A DNA stretch of 37,287 nucleotides, from NCBI GenBank assembly GCA_003427395.1, contig BFEA01000113.1:195494-232780 (forward strand), read 5' to 3'. Made by a program: the position numbers and the translations under genes. Every line of letters begins with the position of its first letter. Within the stretch, counting starts at the first letter, position 1. This DNA comes from Chara braunii (lineage: Eukaryota; Streptophyta; Charophyceae; Charales; Characeae). The notes under the pieces are model-generated. The model made no database searches and had not been told where the DNA came from. It saw nothing but the letters and a program-made list of their open reading frames with translations. Positions 25,091 to 36,803 of this stretch are shown here, one piece after another.

Positions 25091-25695
25091 TAGCCAGTTC
25101 CACAACCCTCACCCCTCAACACGCCCTGAACCCCCCTATTTTCTGACTAGGTAGATGCAACATTTCCCTTTTTCCTAAAACCCCTTAGTGTCTACCAATC
25201 AGCCTCCACCCTGTCTCCGTTGATTCCGTCCGGCCCTAACCTCAGCCATCTTGACCAGTTACCATCTGCCTAAGACTACTGTCTTGAGCCGTTCCGACTG
25301 GCCACACCCTTCAACCATAAGCCCCTGAGCCGTTACCCGAAGACTAAGATCCTTAAACCCTAAACCCTCCCCTATTCCTCCTAACGGCACCCCTTCCCTA
25401 TTGTACCTCCACTGGTAAAACCCTGATGACTGAGATCCCAGGGTACTTTTTAAGTTCTCCCCTCCAACTGTAGAGCGTGTAAGGCCGTTTGACTTATCGA
25501 TGATGATGGGAGCCATCTGTTCCGCCCTATCTCAGCATCTTAAACCCTTCCGATTGTGTGTCCGGTGTGGAACAGTCTTCTCCGTGCCGGGAACTGATCG
25601 AAGTCCCCTCCTCCCAGTCTCACCCTCTAGTTCCTTTGGCTTCCTCAGTGACTCGCTCACCTGGTGCCCGATACCTGATGTGCCCCTTCATCACT

Positions 25696-27711
25696 TCAGT
25701 TCCCCTGCCCATCTGCTGCTGGCACGAACTGGGCTCTCCGATCTGTTTCCGAGTTGTCCCAGTCTTTCCAGCACACTCTGTCATTCCGTAACTCAGCCAC
25801 CTTACCATTCGCCAGGCATTGCCTGGTGAACTTCTTCCTGACCTTTTCTTGCTGCTCCTCACCCTCAGGCATCGACTGTTTTAACCTCTGCCATCTGCAG
25901 AGAATTTCAGCCTGTAGCATAGATCTTGTCTCCGCCCATACCTCATCTCTTGGGTTGGAGAGTCTTTCGATAGTTCTGCAGCACCTCTCCTTCCAGATGA
26001 TCCACAACGTTACTTTCCTGATCAGGCCGAACCAAAATCTTTCCGTCTTTTGAAGCTGATCCGGGATGTTAATCCAGAGGAGGATTTGGATAGGGTGTTC
26101 GGGGAAGGGGGGATGGAAAAGGGAATCCCAGAGGGCTGAGGCCCGTGCCCAGTAGTCCGTCACCTCGCTACATTGGATTAGGCAGTGAACTATGTCCTCT
26201 TATCCCCTTCTGCACAGACTGTGCATAGGTCTGAGCTAGTGGGGTCAGTTTTATGCTGTCTTATATGCAGCCATTGATTCACTGGCAGTGCTGCATAGGT
26301 GATAAGCCACTGAAGGCTTCTGATTTTTGTAGGTCTGATTGTTTTACATTTCTTCCAAGGGATCTGTGTAATTTTATTGGCTTCCTGGCCTATTAGTTTC
26401 TGCCATCTGCTTTTGATTATGGGATCTGGGCCCTTAGTTTTGATTAGAAGTTTGTAACCGAGTTTGACTGTGTATTCGTATATGGGGACAGTAGACTTGA
26501 TATTCCTCTCCCTGTCCGGTGTCCAGGCCCACTCTGCCGGCTCAAATTCCAAATTCTGGACTGGCGTGTCTGGCCTGAAGATTGATTTGGGCCACGATCC
26601 GAGTACTCTTATTTTCCTAAGGAGAAAGAAGTCCATGACTACTAATTCCACCTCTTTATTTAGAATGAATGGCATGCTGTGCATGGATGGGGAAATCGGG
26701 AAGGAGGAGAAACAAGCTGTAGTGGTTGATCCCGGTTGCATATGGAGAATTGGAAGGCTCGTAAGGGAGGGGATTCTTGCACCTTGACCCCCCACTCTCC
26801 GGTCGTCCAAGGCAGAGCTTCGGCCAGGATATCTTTCCGGTCTTGTGGGATGAGGCTAATAATGTATTGGAGGTTAGGCCCTCGCCTATGGCATCCCTTT
26901 AAACCTGCGCTCAGTTCGTGTTCAGTTAACCATTCTTTCCTTTCCTCGCTCCATAGGTGACTTACTCTCCATACCCCATTCTTTACCCATGATAGCCATC
27001 TGTGATCTAGCTGCAGGAGATTATGGGCTTCGTCTGTCACCCAATGGTTGCTGAACAGCGTTTGTCTCAAGACCTCATCTTTGGACCTTGGTCTATTAAT
27101 CTTCTTTGGCAGGATTTCTCTTCATATTCAGATCAAGGCAGTCCCGTATGGGGTGAGATGAGTGACTTCCTCATCTCTGATTCCTCTTCTCGGTTTTCTC
27201 CGCCCTGTCTTGGGACTCCATTCCTTTGTCATGACCCAAAACAGACCCATCATGTTTTCCGGGGAGGCCACTGGAGCCAGCGCTCTGATGCTCTCTAACG
27301 CTAATTTATTCCATGCGTTATCCGGCTTCATCAGAAGCTTGATTCTCCATTTAGCTTGGAGGGCCCTTGTTTCCTGTCTAGGGTCTATAATCCCTAGCCC
27401 CCCGTGCGGTGGTTTCCTCGTGATATAATTCCAAGCGATCTTGGGAATACAACCTTCTTTATTGGGGTTCCCTGTCCATAAGTAGGCCCTTGCTCTACGG
27501 TGAAGTGCCTTAAGCGAGCTATCCGGTATTGTCCAAATTGAGGCTATGCACCACATCATAGAGAAGACTGAGGTGTTGAGAACTAGAGCTCGAGCTATTA
27601 GTGAGGTGAATGTGTTCCCCCATCTCCCTAGTTTGTTAACTTGCTTTGTCAGGACGTTTTGGGCCATTTGGGGCGCCATACCCTCCATCGTCATCAGGAT
27701 ACCAAGGTAAC
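25696..27711 (-). mobile_element. LINE-B, 5'-truncated APE-type LINE, inactive
   Basis: Read on the minus strand, coding starts inside the reverse transcriptase (YLGILMTMEGMAPQM) at 27711, where the gypsy LTR abuts. It continues through thumb (RWGNTFTSLIARALVLN, GGLGIIDPRQETRAL), the post-RT region (WLSWVKNGVWRVSHLW, GLKGCHRRG) and a CCHC zf-RVT-like finger (LCTVC, then IVHCLIQC after a frame change near 26185). It ends in a basic C-terminus. There are at least three frame changes. It is a close relative of LINE-C. The 3' end is not clear; sequence to about 25100 may be its 3' untranslated region. Confidence 0.85.
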
Positions 27712-28679
27712 TTCAGAAATCAAACAGCATCATACACATGAGACCAGATAGTCGTGACCTCGAACCAATAGCAGAATTGCATCACGAGTTCCACCAAATA
27801 AGAGCACAGCAAGAGCTCATAATTGACAATGCTGGAATAGTCTCATCATCATCAACAAAGAACCAATGTTGATATCCTATCCGGCGCTCGGCGCCGAGAC
27901 TACAAATGGCGGATCCTATCTAGCCTATCTACAATGCCGCTGATGACGTCAACAGCTCCCCGAAGTACGAGCAGATCTCGGTCAATGCCGTTCGCCTCAA
28001 GCGCCAGGTATGTCTCTCGGATCACTCACAACCTCGATCCCCAACTCACAGATGCCACATGCACCCAAGAACCACCATGCGCCCCATCCAGCATACAGCA
28101 GCGCAGCTCGGCTATGGNTGCCACATGCACCCAAGAACCACCATGCGCCCCATCCAGCATACAGCAGCGCAGCTCGGCTATGGCTGCCTGCTCCTTCCAG
28201 CTCGCCCGTGAGCGCGTGAGCGCTGGCCAGCGTTAGCGCAGCAGCGCTTGCGCAGCATACAGCCAGTTCCCGAATGTCCAGTCCGTGGCCAGGCCCTTCC
28301 CTATATCGAAGTGGCCTGCTGCTGCATGCGGTAATGCGGTACTGGGCCCCGGCCCAAAAGCTCCCGGTAGGCCCCACGAGGCTGAGCCTCGGTCCAAAGG
28401 AAACAGGCCCAGGGCCTGTGGTGGTTACCAGCGTCCAACTGCCCTCAGCCTTTGTTTGGTCCATGTTGTGTATCTGGCCCAGGGCCTGCCTCAGTTACAT
28501 ACGATGAAAGGCAGCCTGGGCCTGGGCGCTTCCAACCAACTGGCGCTGCGCAACTGCCTGAATTTCCCCAGTTGCGTAGTAGCCCAGAATAAGCCTCGGT
28601 CGGGCCTGCCTTCACTTAGGGCGGCCGACCTTGCTGATAACAGGGCCCATTGGGGCTTATCGAGGCCTTGTGCCTCACA
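27711..28679 (-). repeat. Gypsy 3' LTR (about 970 bp)
   Basis: It starts TGTGAGGC right after the purine tract at 28679 and runs to 27711. The part 27711-28184 matches 36828-37287. Its last 25 or so bases, relative to the 5' LTR end, are missing where LINE-B begins. It contains a 66-bp direct repeat (28053-28118, 28119-28184) with an N at the joint, possibly an assembly artefact. Confidence 0.8.
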
Positions 28680-28691
28680 TTCCCTCCTCCA
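28680..28691 (-). promoter_or_regulatory. Gypsy polypurine tract
   Basis: The minus strand reads GGAGGAGGGAA followed directly by TG, the LTR start. This is the plus-strand DNA primer site in LTR retroelements. Confidence 0.75.
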
Positions 28692-28715
28692 TACTTCGCT
28701 AGTCCTCTGAGAAGT

Positions 28716-30200
28716 TCATTCAATCTGGCACTTTCCGTTCTGGAGCAACTTCTCATAGTGGGCGACAACCTGCGGTGCGGTCTGCATCAGTTCCTCCCGT
28801 GTGAACCATCTATCCTCCTTTGGATCAGTGTGATGTCTGAACCGAACTCGATACTGCAGCTTCGGCTTCGGAGGACGTCCCCTTCCTGTCGGTCTTGAAA
28901 CCAGCATTTCTCTGTGATCTACGATGTCGTTGATGTCGACCTCTCCATCCATGGTTGGGGGCAGCATTGAGCGACGAGAAGGAAACTGGTCAGTTTCCCT
29001 GAAAGGTGCGAGCTTGGAGGCATGGAAGACTGGGTAAGTGCGAAGGTGACCAGGGATCTGAACTACATATGAAGGCCCATCCGAATCATCCCCAACGATA
29101 TCTAGAACCTCCCAGGGTCCAAAGTACTGTGGCATGAGCTTGCGGGAGATCCCGTGCTCCTGACCCAGTTCTGAGGACTTAACCCAGACTCTGTCCCCTA
29201 CCTGGAATGTAGATGGGCGGCGGTGCTTATTCTCAGAATCTATCATCACTGGCTGTGCCCTGTGCATCTGTTCTACCGCCTGCTGCATCAATTGTTCATA
29301 CCGATAGGCAAACTCTAGTGTACCAGGTGCAGCAGTCGGCTGGTTCTCATGTAAGAGGAAGTCAAGGGGTAATCTAGGCTTGAAAGTCAGTAGCAAACTG
29401 TTAGGGCTCACCCCAGTGGCGCTGTGCACAGCGTTGTTGTACAGGCCGGCAATGAGAGCAAGTTTCTTATCCCAGTCCACCTGATTGGGCTTGATGTAGT
29501 GCCGCAACAGGTGTTGTACAGCGCGGTTCAGTTTCTCTGCTTGGCCATTTGCCTCTGGGTGGTTCCCGGAGGTTAACTGCAGCTGTGTACCCTGTTCTGC
29601 AGCTGCAGCCTTCCACAACTCACTTGTGAATCTGACATCCCTGTCACTGCCAATAGACTTAGGAAGCCCAAAGTACCTGACCCAGTTCTCCTTGAACAGT
29701 CTAATCACATACTCCGTTTTGGCTGTTGCAGGCATAGCGACTAACCTAGCATACTTACTAAATCTATCCACAATGACATAGACATAGCGCATTCCAATGT
29801 TGCTGGTGACCAGTGTGTCCATGAAGTCCATGGACAGGCTCTCACCGGGCCTTTCCGATATCGGAAGGGGCTTGAGAAGCACAAGAGGGGCCTGTGCACG
29901 TGGCTTGTCTCTCTAACATACCTGACAGGTCTCCACGTACAGCTTGGCGTCCCTCATCATTGTGGGCCACCAGAACTGCTGCAGCAAGTTGGCTGTAGTC
30001 TTTTTATAACCAAAATGTCCTGTGGCATCGTGACATTCACCTAGAAATAAACTATGCAAAGACTCCTGATTGGGTACACACAGACGTTTATTCCCGGCCT
30101 TCTCAAGGAACAGCAGGCCGTTGACCAACTCAAACTCGGCTGAAGTCCCTTTGTCCTTCGCCTCGAGTCTGCATATGATCTCGACCATAAACGGATCCTA
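28716..30200 (-). pseudogene. Gypsy integrase
   Basis: The HHCC zinc domain is visible (H..LF..ECHDATGHFG, then CQVC), then a TAG at 29913-29915 where CQVCQR is usual. The catalytic core follows: SMDFMDTLV (first Asp), GSDRDVRFTSELW (second Asp) and NHPEANGQAEKLNR (Glu). A C-terminal FQVGDRVWVKSSEL region and a chromodomain-like end (DINDIVDHREM, YRVRFRHHTDPKEDRWFTREEL) complete it. The last 388 codons are open. Another TAG lies at 30198-30200 (AYR*DPFM). Integrase joins element DNA to the host; the chromodomain-like tail in plant gypsy elements can steer insertion to chromatin. Confidence 0.9.
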
Positions 30201-30642
30201 GCGATAGGCTTCCTCCAATGAGCGAGTAACATCATCCGCAAGCCCAAACTCAATGATCAGCGCACCGGAGAAATCTGGCCTACGCGGCAGCGCATCAGCA
30301 ACTTTGTTGTACTCTCCTTTGAGATACTAGGGCTCGAAGTCATACTGCTCAATGACTTCGATCCAGCGTTTCAGCGCATCCGAGAGGACAAGCTGGGTTT
30401 TCATCCACTTCGGGGTCTGATGATCAATCCTGACGTAGAAAAACCGCCCAAGGAGGTAATGCCTCCAATGGGTTAGCGCTTTATAAAGCTCCTTCTCATA
30501 GGTGGACTTAGCCAACTTCTAAGAGGGCATCTTTTTGGACGTGCTCCATAGGCCTCAACTTTGGCCCCTCCTGCTGCGCAAGCACAACGCCTATGCCATA
30601 TTGGCTAGCATCCGTGGTTACTATAAACGGCTTGTTAGGATT
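30201..30642 (-). pseudogene. Gypsy RNase H domain
   Basis: PNPNKPFIVTTDASQYGIGV opens the domain with its first catalytic Asp. A two-base frame change occurs near 30540, then KMPS*KLAKSTYEKELYKAL, HWRHYLLGRFFYVRIDHQT, WIEVIEQYDFEP*YLKGEYN and VADALPRRPDF. Both stars are TAG (30519-30521, 30327-30329), standing where Gln is usual. RNase H removes the RNA strand during reverse transcription. The RT domain that should precede it is absent beyond about 30642. Confidence 0.88.
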
Positions 30643-30650
30643 AGGAAGTT

Positions 30651-31760
30651 TTGTGCATGTTACACCTGAAATGGAAGGAGGAGGATTTCTTACTATTCAA
30701 CATCTATGCACCAAACTCGTCATCAGAAAGGAAAATCTTCTTAAGAAACATTAAAGACCTGATCCCACCTCTGACCCCTTGTATCCTGGCACGAGACTGG
30801 AATGCCACGTTAGACCCGGCACTAGACCGTATATCCAGGTCGCCCGGCACCCCAAATTCTTCTGAGGCTATACCAATCCAAGAATTGATGCTGGATCACA
30901 ACCTGGTAGACCCTCATAAAATCCTTCACCCAAACAAGAGAACCTTCACCTTGATNAAGAAAAATCACGCCAATCACACGGCCTTCTCGCGAATAGACTA
31001 CTTTCTAGTTTCAGAAATCTTGATGGGGGCAATCAAGAATGCTGAAGTATTATCCTTGGCCCCATATCCAGGAGTGGACCACAAACCAATTGAACTGGTT
31101 GTCTGTTTTGACCATGTGGTCAAAAAGGGAGCCAGCTTCCATAAGCTCAACAACTCCCTCTTGCTGAGCCAGACTTTCCAAAGTGAGGTTTGCAACTGTT
31201 GGGAGGTCCAGAGATCCGCGCGCCTAAGCACTGACCATCGATGGGAATGGTTTCAAAAGAGCTATTCCAACCTTTCAAGTTCAGTGTCTAAAGTCTCGAG
31301 GAGACTAGCGTCTATAAGGAAGCAGAGAAAACAAGCACTAGAATTCGTGTTGAAAGTGGCTGAAACCAATTTAATGAATAACCCCACCTCACCCTTTTAT
31401 AACAACTTATTTGAAAAGGCACGAGATAAATTGGCCACGTGGAAATGGTGGGACCTGAGAGGTCTCCAAATAAGAGCTAGAATGTGCGAGCATGAACTCA
31501 GCGACTCTATGACAAAACACTTCTTTGTCCGAATCAAAGCAAACTCGAGAGCCACCACAATTGAGGGTCTGAGATCCCACACAACCCCGGAAACGGTGAG
31601 ATCAGATAGCGAAGGCATACTTGAGATAACTAACAATTTCTATAAGGACCTCTACCTCTCCAAGACCGAGACTCCGATTCCCTCCAACATTATTGAGGCA
31701 AGACAAAATGCTTCGCTACTTAGAACAAACAATATCAGTGGACCTGGCCGAAGCTCTTGA
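30651..31760 (+). pseudogene. LINE-C endonuclease C-terminus and linker
   Basis: NIYAPNSS, ILARDWNATLD, SRIDYFLVS and PGVDHKPIELV are the later APE motifs; the GDFN motif is changed to RDWN but keeps Asp and Asn. A basic linker follows. The frame changes near 31700, just before the RT starts. One N (30956) falls inside. Confidence 0.82.
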
Positions 31761-32616
31761 CAAGCCAATCACTCTGGAAGAACTACACCTGGCACTAAAG
31801 AGCATGAATAACAACAAGTCCCCGGGAATCGATGGATTAACAAAAGAATTTTGGAAGAAAATTTGGCCCTTACTAGGACGGGACCTGTTACTCTTCTACA
31901 ATGATTGTTGGTCCAAGGGAGGACTGGGCAATCTTCTCAGCAGCAGCGTAGTCACATTACTATACAAAAAGGGCGAAAAAGAAGACATCAAAAATTACAG
32001 ACCCATATCTCTGCTAACCCTCCCTTACAAAATCCTAGCCAAAACTTTATCCAACCGGATTATCAAAATTACCAACAAATGCTTCCACATTGATCAGACC
32101 GGCTTCATCCTGGGTCGCTATATTCTAGACAATGTTATGACTCTGAACGAGTCGGTGAGAAAAATCAGGGAAAGGAAAATAAACACCGCCATTCTCTTCT
32201 TTGATTTTGAGAAGGCATACGATAAAGTAAACTGGGATTTCATGGAAGCAAGTATGGAAAGAATGGAAGTAGGTCCTATTTTCAGAAAATGGGTCCGAAT
32301 ACTGTATAGAGATGCAGAAGGTTGTGTCCAAGTCAATGGTCTACTATCACAATCCTACCCGATCTCCCGCTCGGTCCGCCAAGGAGACCCGTTGGCCCCC
32401 TCAATATTTTTATTCGTAATGGAGGCAATTGCTTCCTTCCTCCGCAAGGATCCATCAATTCAAAGGCTAGCTAGCACAAACGTAGGGTCTTCCCACCAAA
32501 TAGACTTCCCAATAGCTATCATGTTCGTTGACGATTTAACGGTCCTTATCAGAGCTTCTGATTCCTCCTTCAGGTCCCTAGCTAAAGCAATGGAAGCCTT
32601 CAAACTAGCCTCATAA
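31693..32616 (+). pseudogene. LINE-C reverse transcriptase
   Basis: Seen: TLEELHLALKSMNNNKSPG, IDGLTKEFWKKIWP, VVTLLYKKGEKEDIKNYRP, DQTGFILGRYILDN, FFDFEKAYDKVNWD (first Asp), [17 protein letters not shown] and IMFVDDLTVLIR (FVDD catalytic pair). The palm is intact. It ends at a TAA at 32614, after AFKLAS, where the related LINE-A stays open. It is the best-preserved RT in the window. Confidence 0.9.
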
Positions 32617-34077
32617 ATGAACATTAATTGGGGTAAGACAATCGGCTGGTGGCTATCCGAGGAGGAACCCCCCTCACTCCAAGGCAACGAGGCGGCAATG
32701 ACATGGCAAACGCCGGACGCACCCACCTGCTACCTGGGCATATTAATGACAAAGGAAGGATTGGCTCCCCAAATGGGCCCATCCTTGCTAACCAAACAAA
32801 TCAATAAAATCGGAAGATGGGGCAATACCTTCACGTCCCTTATTGGTCGAGCACTAGTCCTCAATAGATCGATCTTTTCAATGATGTGGTATATCGCGTC
32901 CATTTGGACAATCCCTGACAGTTCGCTTAAGGAACTAAACCGAAGAGCTAGGATCTACCTATGGATTGGAGATCCTAATAAGGAAAAAGGAATATCCAAG
33001 ATCGCCTGGCACTACGTTACAGGAAGGACAAGTAATGGAGGCTTAGGAATTATCGACCCCGGAACAGAAACGAAAGCCTTGCAAATCAAATGGATCATCA
33101 AACTACTGATGAATCAAGACAGCGCATGGAATAAGCTGGCATTGGACANTATAAGATNNGTGGCCCCAACTNCATCTCCCAACGATATGACAGGCCTGTT
33201 TTGGGTAATGAATAAAGAATGGGTAATAAACACAGGTCGCAGGAATCGAACGAGGAATAACAGGCTCAATGACCCTCGACCGCCGACACCTTACTGGCCG
33301 GCATTACTCCGATCCTGGAGGAAAATACTTCCCAACAGGACAAACAGACCTAAATCTAAGGATGAAATACTAAGACAACCGCTCTTCGGGAATGAATGGA
33401 TAAAAAACGAGGCGGACAACCCTCTCTTTCTAGAACAGAGATGGTTATCCTGGATCAAAAACGGTATCTGGAAAATCGACCACTTATGGGTGGAAGATAG
33501 AAAGGGTTGGGTAACAGAACAAGAAATCAGCCACCGTCTGAAAGGCTGCCATAGACGAGGGACTAATCTCCAATTCTTACTCAGCTGCATCCCACAGGAA
33601 TGGAAGGATATTCTGGCAAAAAACGAGCCCTGGAGACCGGGTGAGTGGGGACTAATGATTCAAGAAACAACACCCCCGNGAGCCTATCAATTCTCTCNTT
33701 GGCAGCAGGGCTCACNCACTAAGGCAACCTTCCTNTCTTTNCCGATCTCCTCCTCCAANACGGGTTCGCCGAATATCCNNAATTGTGAAGTTGAGTCGTC
33801 TGTCNTAGATTTTTTCCTACTTCGGAAAGTAAGGGTCCTAGGAGCATGGCCGAAATCAATATACAGGCCTGATACTACAATCCGCAACTTGGAGTTCGAT
33901 CCAGCCGAATGGGCNTGGCCNCCAAGCAAGGTCTGCAACATAAAGACCAAAATCCCAGTTCAAGACTACACAGTTAAACTGGGGTACAGACTGTCTCTAA
34001 AGACAAAAAATCCAGACCCCACTATCAAAAACAGATGGCGGAAACTCGTTGGGCAGGAAGTAGACAAAATCACACGA
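32617..34077 (+). pseudogene. LINE-C RT thumb and C-terminal region
   Basis: It continues from NINWGKTIGWW in the same frame as the RT, after one TAA. RWGNTFTSLIGRALVLN, GGLGIIDPGTETKAL, DEILRQPLFGNEWI, WLSWIKNGIWKIDHLW and RLKGCHRRGTNL match LINE-B at the protein level. Coding stops at 34077, where the gypsy gag joins. The frame then runs 50 bases into gypsy sequence by chance. Confidence 0.82.
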
Positions 34078-35556
34078 GTTGTCGACGAACATAATGCGAC
34101 CCTTCGCCTTCCAGTTGGGAGGCAGTGACTTTTTCCTACCGTCCGTTGTGGATGCTTGTCTATGCCCTATCTTTACCTCCAAGTTTAGGGCCTTCTTGCT
34201 GAACGAGGGGAAGTTATGCATGTTGATGTTGGCCTCACCCGCCAACTGATTCCTGAGAGGTATAGGAGGAGGTGAGTAAAACTCTCTTACTGACTTGAAT
34301 TGTCTATGGTTCAGAGTCAGGATCGCGTCAATCGCTTTTTGAGCCTCCTGAGGATCATGCCACCTTTCTTCCACCAGCTTGAGGAAGTCATCCAGTTTTT
34401 GGTTGACTGCCCAAGCGCGGAAGTCATGACCGTATCCCTATAACTGCACTAAACCACTCGACCATCTTGCTGGACTCCCTTCTAAATAGCAGGTAGCCAC
34501 AAGCACTTCCTCATGCAGCAAGGTCAGTTTACACTTGACATAGACCGACACTGACCTCAACCATGTGTCGAGGTCTTCGCCTCTCTTGTCCCCTAAAAAA
34601 GGTTTGGGAGAAGCAATGGCCGTCTTTGGAACCCACGTGGTTTGTCCCGGTACCTGCACCATTCCGGGCTGTGGACCCTGAGGCGCAAACTGCTGCACTA
34701 GTTGCTGTTGGGGCTGTATACCCTGCGACTGAGCAGACTACGAGACAACAGGCTGCCCACTTACAGCAACCTGCAACGGAGGTTGGAAAAACACTGTCTG
34801 TACAGGAACCTGTCCACTAGGACCTGCTGAGACCCCTCCTGTTAACGACATACCTACGGAAACGGCTTGGACCGATGCTGGAGAAACACATGGGGATACT
34901 CCAGTCACCGGTGGGACGAAAGGAGGCGGATGTACAACGGGCCAGGCACCGTGCCCGGACGACAATGGACCTGCCTGCGCTCGCCCGACCAAAACGGCCA
35001 GACTCTGCTGGATGTCCTGAAGGAGGGCCGTGTGATGGTCCTGCATTTCTACTACACCTAGCAGAACTGTCCGGATCGTCGTCACATCTGCATCCATGTG
35101 CGTCAGGTCCATTCCCTCTAACTCACTAACGTCCGCTTGCCTCCTTGCTCTTCTTCTAATCATCTTTTCTTTCTCTGCCTTTATCTCTCCTAGAGACTTC
35201 TGTAGCTGCGCCTCTTGCAGTGCTGCCTGTTGTATGACGATCTCATCGGGAGTCAACACTATTGGCTGGCTTGCCATGACGCCAGTGGACCGACTCAAGG
35301 TTTGGGCTACAATCCCTGAACTACTAGCCCGAGAACTCTGCTGCGCAGCAATTGTCATGGTTGTTGAAGAAGCGGCCTCACTTGCGAATGCCCTGCCTGC
35401 CTCTGCGGCCCTAGCTCTTCTCTACTGCTGCTGCCTCTCTCTCTGCTGGCGAAACATAAATCTGTCGCCCTCTGGTCCTAATGCCAAGTGGGCTATCGGG
35501 CGTCTAACCGATCGCAAGATCCTATCGTCCTCACTAGTGGTATCCCTGTCGCTCAT
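34078..35556 (-). pseudogene. Gypsy gag
   Basis: The start ATG is at 35556 (MSDRDTTSEDD). An arginine/glutamine-rich part, a coiled-coil-like segment with many Gln, Glu and Lys (QEAQLQKSLGEIKAEKEKM) and a proline/valine-rich linker follow. Then comes the capsid-like retrotransposon-gag fold: KPFLGDKRGEDLDTWLRSVS and YLEGSPARWSSGLVQL, and further on DDFLKLVEERWHDPQEAQ. In-frame TAGs at 35422-35424, 34738-34740 and 34438-34440 are the only stops seen. The reading ends at the LINE-C joint after RIMFVDNS, before any CCHC knuckle. Gag forms the particle that packages element RNA. Confidence 0.85.
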
Positions 35557-36788
35557 AAGCCACACAACTATACACGATCTGCACTAGGTCACTCTCTGAT
35601 GCCTACCGCAGCGTAGTGCACGGTAATTAAATAATTAATCGGTGGCTAAGTCAGAGTATATACATTTGGGTCCAACAGGTAAGTTCGGGTTCCTACAAAC
35701 AAAACTACTTTGAATTGAATAGTTCGCAAACAGAAAGCACAATGAACAGAAAACACTTCTAACTATGCTGTCTGTCAGATGTTAATGGTTGTACATCTAA
35801 CTAATCAAAATAAAAATAGAATCATTTGTTGGATCTGTTTGCAGAATGGAATCTTGCCCAAACTTATCACCTGGAATCTACCCCTCCCTCAGTTCTTCAT
35901 GAATGTCTCTTGTCGTCACCGCCCCTGAGTAATCCGGAACAGCGTGCGTGTCTAAAGGTGTGCACACGGCCCACCCCTGTGCCCCGAGTCCTGCTGAGCT
36001 GGCCAGCCCTGCACCATATTTATCCTCGCGTGCAGCGAGCCTTACACCGACCGATTGGTCGATCAGGAGGCGTTTTTATGGACGGCCCCCGAAGTCCTCA
36101 GGAATTCTTTAACGTCGCAAACAGGACGATGATCACAGCCAATGGAAGGTCCCCGCCGATACTTATTTATAGACGTTTGGTACTCGTCTTTCCCGTAGGG
36201 TTGGCCTGCCCCTCAGAACCCCTCTACAGTGCAGCGAGCAGACAAAGGACAAAGCAGCAAAGCATGCGTGCCCTACTCCCGATGGGTTGGCATGGTGACC
36301 GTGACCCAGTGCTTCGTCCAAGGCCCTTCAGATAGCACCACCCTCTCCTTCTAGATGCTCCACGTGAACACTGATGACTTTCAAGGTTGAGCGCACACGA
36401 CTCCTCACATGAGAGGACTCTCAAGACAAAACACACATCCTCATGGTAAGAAGTGTCGAAGAGGGTAGACGTACCTCAAAATAGCTGCCCCCAACCACAT
36501 ATATTCTCACCAGATGACCCAAAGTGATGACCAATCGCTGCTTCGGCACAACCAGCATTACACCGCCGTTCCACCTCAGCATCAATCACACATCGGATAG
36601 TTCTCATCACACTGTGAACACCCCATATTCACCACATAGTAGCCTTCCTGGCAATCCCCTCTCCACCTGGGTCGCCTGCTTGCCTTCGCCCTCCTCACTA
36701 CACATTCCCTACGGCCGCTCGCTTAGCAGACCGCATGCATGTACCGCATAGGCAGAGGACAAGCACCAGATGAGCGCACCGTGCCACA
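35557..36788 (-). other. Gypsy 5' leader
   Basis: About 1.2 kb between the primer-binding site and the gag ATG shows no coding pattern. Long leaders occur in plant gypsy elements. The interval 35600-36000 is AT-richer than the rest. Confidence 0.6.
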
Positions 36789-36800
36789 ACTCCGATACCA
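36789..36800 (-). promoter_or_regulatory. Gypsy primer-binding site, initiator Met tRNA type
   Basis: The minus strand reads TGGTATCGGAGT, matching 10 of 12 bases of TGGTATCAGAGC, the usual plant site that pairs with the 3' end of initiator Met tRNA. It starts three bases after the likely LTR end (TTGCA at 36804). Confidence 0.8.
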
Positions 36801-36803
36801 AAT

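Larger units (their letters stand above)
30643..34077 (+). mobile_element. LINE-C, APE-type LINE truncated at both ends, inside the gypsy element
   Basis: It starts in mid-endonuclease (LHLKWKEEDFLLFNIYAPN) and stops within the C-terminal region (KLVGQEVDKITR), where LINE-B continues into its zinc finger. There is no 3' untranslated sequence or A-tail. It lies antisense to the gypsy element and occupies the place of protease and most of RT. Twenty or so N bases between 33149 and 33922 lower the reading quality. Confidence 0.88.

Noticed and set aside
25345-25375. Interstitial telomere repeat (CCCTAAA)
   Set aside because: Only about two units are present, within pyrimidine-rich LINE-B flank; chance is sufficient.
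28716-35556. UAG read as glutamine (a variant genetic code)
   Set aside because: The TAGs are confined to a decayed retroelement that also has a frameshift. The kinase exons use only CAG and CAA for Gln and have no in-frame TAG, and LINE stops include TAA and TGA. Decay of CAG is simpler.
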